From Gallionellaceae bacterium (GTDB lineage: Bacteria > Pseudomonadota > Gammaproteobacteria > Burkholderiales > Gallionellaceae), in NCBI GenBank assembly GCA_019753125.1, contig JAIELH010000016.1:1-41521 (forward strand): 41,521 nucleotides of DNA. The letters are read 5' to 3'. Positions 23,860-31,252 of this stretch are shown piece after piece. The stretch's first letter is position 1; the number at the start of each line of letters is the position of its first letter. A model generated the notes under the pieces. That model did no database searches. It was given only the letters and a program-made list of their open reading frames with translations, and had not been told where the DNA came from. Both the position numbers and the translations under genes were made by a program.

Positions 23860-25380
23860 ATGACAATCATCCGCCAGGAAGACCTCATCGCCAGCGTCGC
23901 TGACGCGCTGCAATATATTTCTTACTATCATCCGCTCGACTATATCCAGGCGTTGGGCAAGGCCTACGAGCGTGAACAGTCGCCTGCGGCGCGTGATGCG
24001 ATCGCGCAGATTCTGACGAACTCGCGCATGAGCGCGCAGGGGCACCGGCCGATCTGCCAGGATACCGGCATCGTCGCGGCGTTCGTCAAGATCGGCATGG
24101 AGGTGCGCTGGGATGACGCCAGCATGGGTGTCGGCGACATGGTCAACGAGGGCGTGCGCCGCGCTTACATGAACCCGGACAACATGCTGCGCGCCTCGGT
24201 GTTGAGCGACCCGGCCGGAGCGCGCAAGAATACCCGCGACAACACGCCGGCGGTGATCCATTACGAGATCGTGCCGGGCGATAAGGTCGAAGTGACGCTG
24301 GCGGCCAAGGGCGGCGGCTCGGAAAACAAATCCAAGTTTACCGTCCTCAATCCGTCGGACAGTCTGGTCGATTGGGTGCTGAAAACCGTTCCGACGATGG
24401 GAGCCGGATGGTGCCCGCCGGGCATGCTCGGCATCGGCCTCGGCGGCACGGCGGAAAAAGCCATGCTGCTCGCCAAGGAAGCGTTGATGGAGCCGATCGA
24501 CATGCACGAGTTGCAGGCGCGCGGAGCGAGCAACCGCGTCGAGGAGCTGCGCCTGGAGCTGTATGAGAAGGTCAACGCGCTGGGCATCGGCGCACAGGGG
24601 CTGGGCGGCCTCACCACGGTGCTGGACGTCAAGATCAAGGACTACCCGACCCATGCCGCCGGATTGCCGGTAGGGATGATTCCGAACTGTGCGGCCACGC
24701 GCCACATCCACTTCACGCTCGACGGCAGCGGCCCGGCCGCGCTGATCCCGCCCTCGCTCGACGAGTGGCCGAAGGTCGAATGGAAAGCCTCACCCGATTC
24801 GCGCCGCGTCAACCTCGACACGGTTACGCGCGAAGAGATCGCCAGATGGAAACCGGGTGAAACCCTGCTGCTGTCCGGCAAGCTGCTCACCGGGCGTGAT
24901 GCCGCACACAAGCGCATCGCCGACATGCTGGCACGCGGCGAAGCCTTGCCGGTGGATTTCAACGGGCGCTTCATCTACTACGTCGGACCGGTCGATCCGG
25001 TGCGCGACGAAGTGGTCGGCCCGGCCGGCCCCACCACCGCGACGCGGATGGATAAATTCACCGACATGATGCTGGAAAAAACCGGTCTGGTCGGCATGGT
25101 CGGCAAAGCCGAGCGCGGCCCGGCAGCGATAGACAGCATCAAGCGGCACAAGGCGGTTTACCTGATGGCGGTCGGCGGCGCGGCGTATCTGGTCTCGAAG
25201 GCGATCAAGGCATCGAAGGTGCTGGCCTTCGCCGACCTGGGCATGGAAGCGATCTACGAATTCACGGTACAGGATATGCCGGTCACCGTTGCGGTGGACA
25301 GCAACGGCACATCGGTGCATGAAACTGGGCCGGCGGAATGGCGCATCAAGATCAGCCAGATTTCCAGGCAACCTGTTTGA
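23860..25380 (+). CDS. Class I fumarate hydratase (iron-sulfur type)
   Basis: This 506-residue single-chain class I fumarase converts fumarate to malate in the TCA cycle and uses an oxygen-sensitive 4Fe-4S cluster. The alpha part has RPICQDTGIVAAFVKIG (first cluster Cys), GGGSENKSKF, AGWCPPGMLGIGLGG (second) and PNCAATRHIHF (third). The beta part (from about 330) has LLLSGKLLTGRDAAHKR, IYYVGPVDPV and GPAGPTTATRMD. The start MTIIRQEDLIASV at 23860 is typical of the family; a TTG at 23821 in frame would add 13 unlikely residues. No strong Shine-Dalgarno sequence is seen. It diverges from the GT-C-like gene, and a palindrome and promoter lie between them. Confidence 0.96.
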   Translation: MTIIRQEDLIASVADALQYISYYHPLDYIQALGKAYEREQSPAARDAIAQILTNSRMSAQGHRPICQDTGIVAAFVKIGMEVRWDDASMGVGDMVNEGVRRAYMNPDNMLRASVLSDPAGARKNTRDNTPAVIHYEIVPGDKVEVTLAAKGGGSENKSKFTVLNPSDSLVDWVLKTVPTMGAGWCPPGMLGIGLGGTAEKAMLLAKEALMEPIDMHELQARGASNRVEELRLELYEKVNALGIGAQGLGGLTTVLDVKIKDYPTHAAGLPVGMIPNCAATRHIHFTLDGSGPAALIPPSLDEWPKVEWKASPDSRRVNLDTVTREEIARWKPGETLLLSGKLLTGRDAAHKRIADMLARGEALPVDFNGRFIYYVGPVDPVRDEVVGPAGPTTATRMDKFTDMMLEKTGLVGMVGKAERGPAAIDSIKRHKAVYLMAVGGAAYLVSKAIKASKVLAFADLGMEAIYEFTVQDMPVTVAVDSNGTSVHETGPAEWRIKISQISRQPV

Positions 25381-25457
25381 TTTTCAGTCGATTGTCTTCA
25401 AGCCAGATAGGTTGTCGAGCCGTGCGCACCTGCTGTCAGGCTGAAAAATAACCGACG

Positions 25458-26612
25458 ATGTCTCAACACAACTTTGTTGTCCCTCATGATGGCAGCATGA
25501 GCCCCAAGGCCTGGTATCAGGCCGCCGGCAAATCGCCCGAGTTCGTCTATGACGCCGCGCAGGCCGCCGCAATCGACGAACTGGATGCGCTCTGGCATCA
25601 ATTGATCGAGTTCAAGGCCAAGCGCAACCGCTTTCTGGGGCGTAGCCTGCGCAGCCCGGATGTGCCGAACGGGCTGTATCTGTGGGGCGGGGTAGGGCGC
25701 GGCAAGACGTTCCTGATGGATGCGTTCTACGATTGCCTGCCGTATCGCCGCAAACGCCGTATCCATTTCCATAAATTCATGGCCGAGGTTCATCACGAGA
25801 TGAAGCTGCTGTCCGGGGAAAAAGACCCGCTGGTCGTGCTGGCCGACAATATCGCCAAGCTGACACGCGTGCTGTGCCTGGATGAATTCCATGTCGACGA
25901 TATTGCCGATGCGATGATCCTGGGGCGGCTGGTGCCGGCGATGCTGGAGCGCGGCGTGGTGCTGCTGACCACTTCAAATTATCCGCCTGATGGGTTGTAT
26001 CCGCACGGTTTGCAGCGCAAGAATTTTCTGCCCGCGATCGGGCTGCTCAAGCGCAAGCTGAAGGTGCTGAACGTGGATGGCGGCAGCGATTACCGCCAGA
26101 GAAAGTCGCCCCGTGAGCCGATATTCATCGTGGCCGCCGATGCCGAAGGGGTTGCCGCGAGCGAGGTGCGCCTGAATGTCTTGTTCGAGATGATAGCCGC
26201 AGGAATGCCGCGCAACGGGCAGCGTATCGAAATTCGGAGGCGTCCGATTCCGGTGAAAAAAGCCGCGCGCAATGTGGTGTGGTTCGATTTCAAGGAGCTG
26301 TGCGCCGGGGCGCACGCGCAGGAAGATTACCTGGAGATCGCGCACCTCTACCCCACGGTGTTTCTGTCGCATATCCCGAAGATGACCGCCGAACATGCGG
26401 CCGAGGCGCGGCGCTTTGTCTGGCTGGTGGACGTGCTTTACGACAACAATGTCCGGCTGGTGGCTTCATCGGCGGCCGCGCCGGATCAGATTTACGCCGA
26501 TGGCGCGGTAGCCGGCGAGTTCTCGCGCACTGCCAGCCGCCTGATTGAAATGCAGTCCAGACGTTACCTGGAGTTGCCGCATCACTTGCAGGATATGTTG
26601 CCGGACAGTTAA
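25458..26612 (+). CDS. zapE: AFG1-like ATPase, cell division protein ZapE
   Basis: This 384-residue P-loop ATPase is of the AFG1/ZapE family. Walker A is GGVGRGKTFLMDAFYDCLP, preceded by NGLYLWG. The characteristic RIHFHKFMAEVHHEM follows, then Walker B/sensor CLDEFHVDDIADAMIL, LTTSNYPPDGLYPHGLQRKNFLPAI, and the C-terminal FDFKELCAGAHAQEDYL and FVWLVDVLYDNNVRL. ZapE associates with the division ring and destabilises FtsZ polymers under low-oxygen or heat stress; mitochondrial AFG1 acts in respiratory complex quality control. It is 77 bases behind fumarase, a neighbourhood often seen in betaproteobacteria between TCA genes. The start has no clear ribosome site. Confidence 0.95.
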   Translation: MSQHNFVVPHDGSMSPKAWYQAAGKSPEFVYDAAQAAAIDELDALWHQLIEFKAKRNRFLGRSLRSPDVPNGLYLWGGVGRGKTFLMDAFYDCLPYRRKRRIHFHKFMAEVHHEMKLLSGEKDPLVVLADNIAKLTRVLCLDEFHVDDIADAMILGRLVPAMLERGVVLLTTSNYPPDGLYPHGLQRKNFLPAIGLLKRKLKVLNVDGGSDYRQRKSPREPIFIVAADAEGVAASEVRLNVLFEMIAAGMPRNGQRIEIRRRPIPVKKAARNVVWFDFKELCAGAHAQEDYLEIAHLYPTVFLSHIPKMTAEHAAEARRFVWLVDVLYDNNVRLVASSAAAPDQIYADGAVAGEFSRTASRLIEMQSRRYLELPHHLQDMLPDS

Positions 26613-26615
26613 ATT

Positions 26616-27455
26616 TCAGCAGTTCGACAGCAGATTCACGAGCCCGTCCAGCCCGACGAAATTCAGCGCGTAGCTGGCTTGTTCGCGCACCACGGGCTTG
26701 GCGTGATAAGCGATGCTGATACCGGCATGCGCCATCATTTTCAAATCGTTTGCGCCGTCGCCCATCGCGATGACCTGCTCCGGTTTGAGTTCGAGTTCCT
26801 CGCGGATTTTTACCAGCCAGTCGGCCTTGCCTTGCGCATCGAACACTTTGCCCAGCACTTTGCCGGTGAGCTTGCCATCCTGGATTTCCAGCGTGTTGGC
26901 GTGGGTGAAATCGAGCCCCAATCGCGGTTTTAGCCGCTCGGTAAAAAACAGGAAGCCGCCCGACACCAGCAACGTCTTGATGCCGTGCTCCTTCAGTTTG
27001 GCCAGCATGACCTCGGCGCCGGGGTTGAGTTGCAGGCGCTCGTCATATACCCGCTGCAACGCGCTCTCGTTTAATCCTTCCAGCAACGCGACGCGGCGGC
27101 GCAGGCTCTCGGCGAAATCTATCTCCCCGCGCATCGCGGATTCGGTGATCGCCGCGACCTGCGGTTTTAGCCCCTGCATGTCGGCGATCTCGTCGATGCA
27201 TTCGATATTGATCAGCGTGGAGTCCATATCCATCACCACCAGACCGAAATCGGACAGGTGTGTGCCGTGCGCCACGAAACCATAATCAAGCCGATGCTCA
27301 AGGCAATAGGGCGCGATGGCGGAGTGCGGTTTTGCGTCGCGTAAACGGTAGAGGTGTGCGGCGACCTGTTCGATACGCGCGGCGCCGGAAAGCTTGGCGA
27401 GATGCTCGATCTGTGCGGAAGGGATGTCGTGCAGGGCCTGGAGGATGAGGTTCAT
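26616..27455 (-). CDS. serB: Phosphoserine phosphatase SerB
   Basis: This 279-residue HAD-superfamily phosphatase makes serine from phosphoserine. The catalytic motif I is VVMDMDSTLINIECIDEIAD (nucleophile and acid Asp), motif II LLVSGGFLFFTERL, and motif III with GDGANDLKMMAHAGISIAYHAKP. The N-terminal ~75 residues form a small regulatory-type domain, as in other proteobacterial SerB. The ATG at 27455 (MNLILQALHDIP) is preferred; the frame stays open a further 33 codons upstream, but those residues look non-coding. It ends three bases after the zapE stop, so the two genes are tightly convergent, and it diverges from the thiolase gene. Confidence 0.96.
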   Translation of the reverse strand: MNLILQALHDIPSAQIEHLAKLSGAARIEQVAAHLYRLRDAKPHSAIAPYCLEHRLDYGFVAHGTHLSDFGLVVMDMDSTLINIECIDEIADMQGLKPQVAAITESAMRGEIDFAESLRRRVALLEGLNESALQRVYDERLQLNPGAEVMLAKLKEHGIKTLLVSGGFLFFTERLKPRLGLDFTHANTLEIQDGKLTGKVLGKVFDAQGKADWLVKIREELELKPEQVIAMGDGANDLKMMAHAGISIAYHAKPVVREQASYALNFVGLDGLVNLLSNC

Positions 27456-27612
27456 GCGTAAAAGGTTTATGGAAATTGGATTGCAGGAAAGCGCAGATTG
27501 TAAATTAATCCGGAGAGTAGGCCAAACCGGAAAACTCTGCACAAACCGGAGCATTTCGGAGATAAACTAACGGCAGGGCAGAATTCAACGCACAATCAGG
27601 GGGTAAATTTAT

Positions 27613-28815
27613 ATGAGCCGCAATATCCAGGAAGCCTATATCGTTGCCGCAACGCGCACGCCGACCGGCAAAGCGCCGCGCGGGATGTTCCGCAACACCC
27701 GCCCCGATGATCTGCTGGCGCATGTGCTGCGCAGCGTGTTGGCGCAAGCGCCGTCGCTCGATCCGGCGAGCATCGGCGATGTGATCGTCGGTTGTGCGAT
27801 GCCCGAGGCGGAGCAGGGGATAAATGTGGCACGCATCGCGCTGTTGCTGGCAGGATTGCCGAATACTGTGCCGGGCATGACGGTGAACCGCTTCTGTTCT
27901 TCGGGGTTGCAGGCGGTGGCGATGGCGGCGGATCGCATCCGGCTCGGCGAGGCGGACGTGATGATTGCGGGCGGGATGGAGAGCATGAGCATGGTGCCGA
28001 TGATGGGCAACAAGATCGCATTCAACCCGGAAATTTTTGCGCGCGACGAAAATATCGCGATCGCCTACGGCATGGGCATCACCGCCGAGAAGGTGGCGGA
28101 GCGCTGGAAGGTGTCGCGCGAGGCGCAGGATGAGTTCGCCTTTCACAGCCATCAGCGCGCGATCAGGGCGATTGCCTCCGGCGAATTCAACGACGAGATC
28201 ACGCCGTACCGCATCGAGGAGCACCAGCCGGATTTGAATGCGCGTGAGGTGAAAATAAAAACGCGCGAGGCGGCGCACGATGAGGGGCCACGCGCCGATA
28301 CTTCGGTCGAGGCTTTGGCGAAACTCAAACCGGTGTTTGCGCAGAAGGGCTCGGTGACGGCGGGCAACAGCTCGCAGATGTCGGATGGCGCGGCTGCGGT
28401 GCTGCTGTGCAGCGAGGCCGCATTGAAACGCTATAACCTGACGCCGATCGGGAAATTCCTCGGCTTCAGCGTCGCGGGCGTGCCGCCGGAGATCATGGGC
28501 ATCGGGCCGAAGGAGGCGATCCCGCGTGTGCTGAAGCAAGTGGGATTGACTCTGAACGACATGGGCTGGATCGAACTCAACGAGGCCTTTGCCGCGCAGT
28601 CGCTGGCGGTGATCGGGGATGTCGGCCTCGACCCGGCCATCGTCAATCCGCTCGGCGGTGCCATCGCGCTCGGCCACCCGCTCGGCGCAACCGGCGCGAT
28701 CCGCACCGCCACGCTGCTGCACGGCCTGCGCCGGCGCAAGCAGAAATACGGCATGGTCACGATGTGCATCGGCACCGGCATGGGTGCGGCGGGCGTGTTT
28801 GAAGCGCTATATTGA
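27613..28815 (+). CDS. Acetyl-CoA acetyltransferase / thiolase
   Basis: This is a 400-residue thiolase. The acyl-accepting Cys is Cys95 in NRFCSSGLQAVAMA. GGMESMSMVPMMGN, NSSQMSDGAAAVLL, WIELNEAFAAQSLAV, and the C-terminal His/Cys pair in GGAIALGHPLGATGA and TMCIGTGMGAAGVFE are all present. It either condenses two acetyl-CoA or cleaves 3-ketoacyl-CoA; the closest style is FadA/FadI or acetyl-CoA C-acyltransferase. GGGGG lies about nine bases before the ATG. The upstream space (27505-27565) contains four CCGGA/TCGGA repeats that might be a regulator array. The stop overlaps the ATG of the next gene (TGATG), so the two are translationally coupled. Confidence 0.94.
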   Translation: MSRNIQEAYIVAATRTPTGKAPRGMFRNTRPDDLLAHVLRSVLAQAPSLDPASIGDVIVGCAMPEAEQGINVARIALLLAGLPNTVPGMTVNRFCSSGLQAVAMAADRIRLGEADVMIAGGMESMSMVPMMGNKIAFNPEIFARDENIAIAYGMGITAEKVAERWKVSREAQDEFAFHSHQRAIRAIASGEFNDEITPYRIEEHQPDLNAREVKIKTREAAHDEGPRADTSVEALAKLKPVFAQKGSVTAGNSSQMSDGAAAVLLCSEAALKRYNLTPIGKFLGFSVAGVPPEIMGIGPKEAIPRVLKQVGLTLNDMGWIELNEAFAAQSLAVIGDVGLDPAIVNPLGGAIALGHPLGATGAIRTATLLHGLRRRKQKYGMVTMCIGTGMGAAGVFEALY

Positions 28816-30032
28816 TGGCATCAATATCGGCTGAAATGCTGAATAGCGATTGCCACTCTGGCTTGCTGGATTGCGCCGCATTGCAGCAGGAAATACATGC
28901 CCAGGGTGATGTGTGGCAGCGTCTGGTGAAGGAGCGTTGTCCGCATCTGTTTGCCGGTGTGGCATTGTTCATCGGCAACGCGCAATTGCGGCAGATGGAA
29001 ACGGTGATTGCTGCGGCGGAGCGCGTCGTGAACCTGCCTGCCTGGCAAGATACCGGTCGCGAGGGCAGCTCTGCACGGGGCGTATTCTTTGGTTACGACT
29101 TTCATCTCAACAGCGATGGCGCGCATCTGATCGAAATCAACACTAATGCGGGCGGCGGGTTTTTGAATGCGCTGTTGTTCGATAGTCAGCGCCACGCCGG
29201 GCAGCCCGGTATGGCGCTCGCAGAAAAAAATCTCGAACAGGTTTTTCTGGATATGTTCCGCAACGAATGGCGGCTGGCACGCGGCGATGTGCCGCTTCGC
29301 ACGGTCGCGATTGTCGACGAACAGCCCGAGGCGCAATATCTTTATCCGGAATTTTTGCTGGCGCAACGCATGTTCGAGCGGGCCGGGATTGCGGCCTATA
29401 TTGTCGATCCTGCCGCGTTGCATTTGCGCGGCGAGAGCCTCTGCCTGGACGAGCAGGAGATCGATCTGGTGTACAACCGCCTGACGGATTTTTCGCTGCA
29501 ACGCTATCCCGTATTGCATCAGGCATATCTGGACAGGTGTGTGGTGCTCACGCCCGGCCCGGCGCACTATGCGCGCTATGCCGATAAGCGCAATCTGGTG
29601 CAGTTGAGCGATGCAGATGCCCTGCGCGCACTCGGCGCGGATCAGGCCGACATTCCGGTTTTGCTGGCGGGGGTACCGCAGACGATGCTGGTGGGGCAGG
29701 CAGGCCGTGAGCAATGGTGGCAACAGCGCAGGCAGTGGTTCTTCAAACCCGACAGCGGTTATGGCAGCAAGGGCAGCTACAGCGGCGCCAAGCTTACGCG
29801 GCGGGTGTTCGAGGAGATCATGCAGGGCGGTTATGTCGCACAGCGCATTGCCGCACCGGGTGAGCGCATCGTGTGCCCGGATGGTATGGAGCCGCAGCCG
29901 CTTAAGTATGATGTGCGTTGCTATGTGTATGACGGACAGGTACAGCTGGTTGCGGCGCGTCTCTATCAGGGGCAGACAACCAACTTTCGTACGACGGGTG
30001 GCGGTTTCGCGCCGGCCTATCTGGTGGAGTAG
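28815..30032 (+). CDS. Hypothetical ATP-grasp-like protein
   Basis: This 405-residue soluble protein does not belong to a family I can name. The N-terminal half has FGYDFHLNSDGAHLIEINTNAGG, in which LIEINTNAGG resembles the metal-binding end of an ATP-grasp site. The C-terminal third has QWFFKPDSGYGSKGSYSG (Gly-rich loop), GGYVAQRI, LKYDVRCYVYDGQVQLVA and RLYQGQTTNFRTTGGG, which fits an ATP-grasp core in unusual (perhaps permuted) order. ATP-grasp enzymes ligate a carboxylate to an amine or thiol, as in glutathione synthase. The ATG at 28815 overlaps the thiolase stop (TGATG). A further ATG at 28836 is possible. Coupling to the thiolase suggests a linked substrate, but none is evident. Confidence 0.75.
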   Translation: MASISAEMLNSDCHSGLLDCAALQQEIHAQGDVWQRLVKERCPHLFAGVALFIGNAQLRQMETVIAAAERVVNLPAWQDTGREGSSARGVFFGYDFHLNSDGAHLIEINTNAGGGFLNALLFDSQRHAGQPGMALAEKNLEQVFLDMFRNEWRLARGDVPLRTVAIVDEQPEAQYLYPEFLLAQRMFERAGIAAYIVDPAALHLRGESLCLDEQEIDLVYNRLTDFSLQRYPVLHQAYLDRCVVLTPGPAHYARYADKRNLVQLSDADALRALGADQADIPVLLAGVPQTMLVGQAGREQWWQQRRQWFFKPDSGYGSKGSYSGAKLTRRVFEEIMQGGYVAQRIAAPGERIVCPDGMEPQPLKYDVRCYVYDGQVQLVAARLYQGQTTNFRTTGGGFAPAYLVE

Positions 30033-30083
30033 AATGGTGTAGAGCAAATTTCGGGTTACCTGTGCATCTTTTAAGGATGGATT

Positions 30084-30407
30084 ATGAGCGGAAATAAATT
30101 GATGTTGTCACACATGCTATTGCTGGCTTTCCTGATGTTCGGTGTGCAGCCTTTGGCGCAGGCCAGGGATTTGTCGACCTTGCAGACGGCGTTGCGGATT
30201 GCGCAGGATGAGATGAAAGCAGCCGAGGCAGAGCGCGATGCCGATGTGCAGCATGTGGCTGCCACTGAAAAGGAAATAGAACAATTAAAGAAACAATTGA
30301 AAGCGGGACGGGAAAAAGCGACCCGCTCCGAAAAACGTTATGTTGAAAGCAAGAAGCAGCATGACAAGGCACAAGCCGCGTTGGATCAGGCCTGGAAACA
30401 ACGTTAG
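30084..30407 (+). CDS. Small exported coiled-coil protein
   Basis: This 107-residue protein has a signal peptide (residues 1-27: a Lys near the start, hydrophobic MLLLAFLMFGVQPL, and likely cleavage after AQA). The mature part is one long charged helix (LQTALRIAQDEMKAAEAERDA and EKEIEQLKKQL), a coiled coil of about 75 residues. It likely sits in the periplasm. The start has AAGGA six bases upstream. No family is recognised; similar small periplasmic coiled coils are common and poorly studied. It follows the ATP-grasp-like gene by 51 bases and precedes crcB by 24, and may be cotranscribed with either. Confidence 0.75.
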   Translation: MSGNKLMLSHMLLLAFLMFGVQPLAQARDLSTLQTALRIAQDEMKAAEAERDADVQHVAATEKEIEQLKKQLKAGREKATRSEKRYVESKKQHDKAQAALDQAWKQR

Positions 30408-30431
30408 ACCACTCACCGGCAAGCGCTAGAC

Positions 30432-30815
30432 ATGACGCCATATGCTTTTCTCGCGATAGGAATCGGTGCCGCGCTCGGCGCATGGCTGCGCTGGGGATTG
30501 GGGTTGTGGCTCAACCCGGCATTGCCGGAGCTGCCGCTCGGCACCTTGTCGGCCAATCTGGTTGGCGGCTATTTGGTTGGCTTGGCTGTCGCTTTTTTTG
30601 CGCAGCATTCGGGGGTGTCGCCGGAATGGCGGCTATTCATCATCACCGGCTTTCTCGGCGGACTGACCACTTTTTCCACTTTTTCGGCGGAGACTGTTAC
30701 GCTGTTGTTGCGCGGCCAGTATGCATGGGGCGCGGGCATTATCGCCGCGCATCTCGGCGGATCGTTGCTGGCGACGGTGCTGGGTATTCAGACTTTTAAA
30801 TGGCTGCATAATTAA
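30432..30815 (+). CDS. crcB: Fluoride ion channel CrcB (Fluc)
   Basis: This 127-residue, four-helix membrane protein is of the CrcB/Fluc family: [11 protein letters not shown] at the first helix, [18 protein letters not shown] with the conserved Asn, and the hallmark [19 protein letters not shown]. As a dual-topology dimer it lets fluoride leave the cell. It is followed 13 bases later by a DUF190 gene, a pairing seen in many bacteria. The short upstream gap (24 bases) holds no fluoride riboswitch, so expression is probably read through from upstream. Confidence 0.95.
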   Translation: MTPYAFLAIGIGAALGAWLRWGLGLWLNPALPELPLGTLSANLVGGYLVGLAVAFFAQHSGVSPEWRLFIITGFLGGLTTFSTFSAETVTLLLRGQYAWGAGIIAAHLGGSLLATVLGIQTFKWLHN

Positions 30816-30828
30816 CTTGGGAGCAATG

Positions 30829-31134
30829 ATGAACAGGCTTACTTTTTATGTCAGTGAAAAACAGCTTCATTCCGGAATGCCTCTGTATGAATGGTTGCTG
30901 GAAGAGGCGAAGGCGCTTGGCGCGCATGGCGGATCGGCATTTCGCGCCATCGCCGGATTTGGGCGGCATGGCAGGTTGCATGAGGAGACTTTTTTCGAAC
31001 TGGCCGGAGAATTGGCGGTGAAAGTCGAATTCATTCTTGACGACAAGTTGGCCGAGCAGATGCTGAAACAGATCGGCGCGCAAAGCCTGAATGTGTTCTA
31101 CGTGCGCCACGAAGTGCAGGCGGGGATTGCTTGA
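30829..31134 (+). CDS. DUF190 family protein (PII-like)
   Basis: This 101-residue protein has the DUF190 pattern: RLTFYVSEKQLHSGMPLYEWL, GAHGGSAFRAIAGFGRHG and a closing strand NVFYVRHEVQAG. DUF190 proteins have a PII-like fold and often accompany CrcB, so a regulatory or accessory role in fluoride resistance is expected. Two ATGs are adjacent (30826, 30829); GGGAG is better spaced for the second. The frame is open upstream to 30721, but that lies within crcB. Confidence 0.92.
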   Translation: MNRLTFYVSEKQLHSGMPLYEWLLEEAKALGAHGGSAFRAIAGFGRHGRLHEETFFELAGELAVKVEFILDDKLAEQMLKQIGAQSLNVFYVRHEVQAGIA

Positions 31135-31143
31135 ATAGCTGTT

Positions 31144-31160
31144 CATGGCAGGTAGCCATG
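31144..31160. repeat. Hairpin after the DUF190 gene
   Basis: CATGGC and GCCATG pair over 6 bases around a 5-base loop. No T-run follows, so at best it is a weak terminator or RNA-end structure for the crcB-DUF190 transcript. Confidence 0.35.
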
Positions 31161-31195
31161 CTGTTGCGGGGCAGAGAAATGGCCGGATACTGAAA

Positions 31196-31227
31196 GTTCA
31201 TCATGTTTTTGGAAAGCGCTGATGAAC
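31196..31227. promoter_or_regulatory. Inverted repeat upstream of the GGDEF-EAL gene
   Basis: GTTCATCA (31196-31203) and TGATGAAC (31220-31227) pair perfectly with a 16-base spacer, 25 bases before the start codon. It may be an operator or a leader hairpin. Confidence 0.35.
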
Positions 31228-31252
31228 ATGTAGCACTGTCAGGCAGAAAGGA

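Noticed and set aside
27505-28722. Minus-strand open frame of 405 codons opposite the thiolase
   Set aside because: The thiolase on the plus strand has every catalytic motif; the antisense translation is Arg/His-rich and without structure.
30408-30431. Fluoride riboswitch before crcB
   Set aside because: The gap is only 24 bases and has none of the conserved riboswitch motifs.
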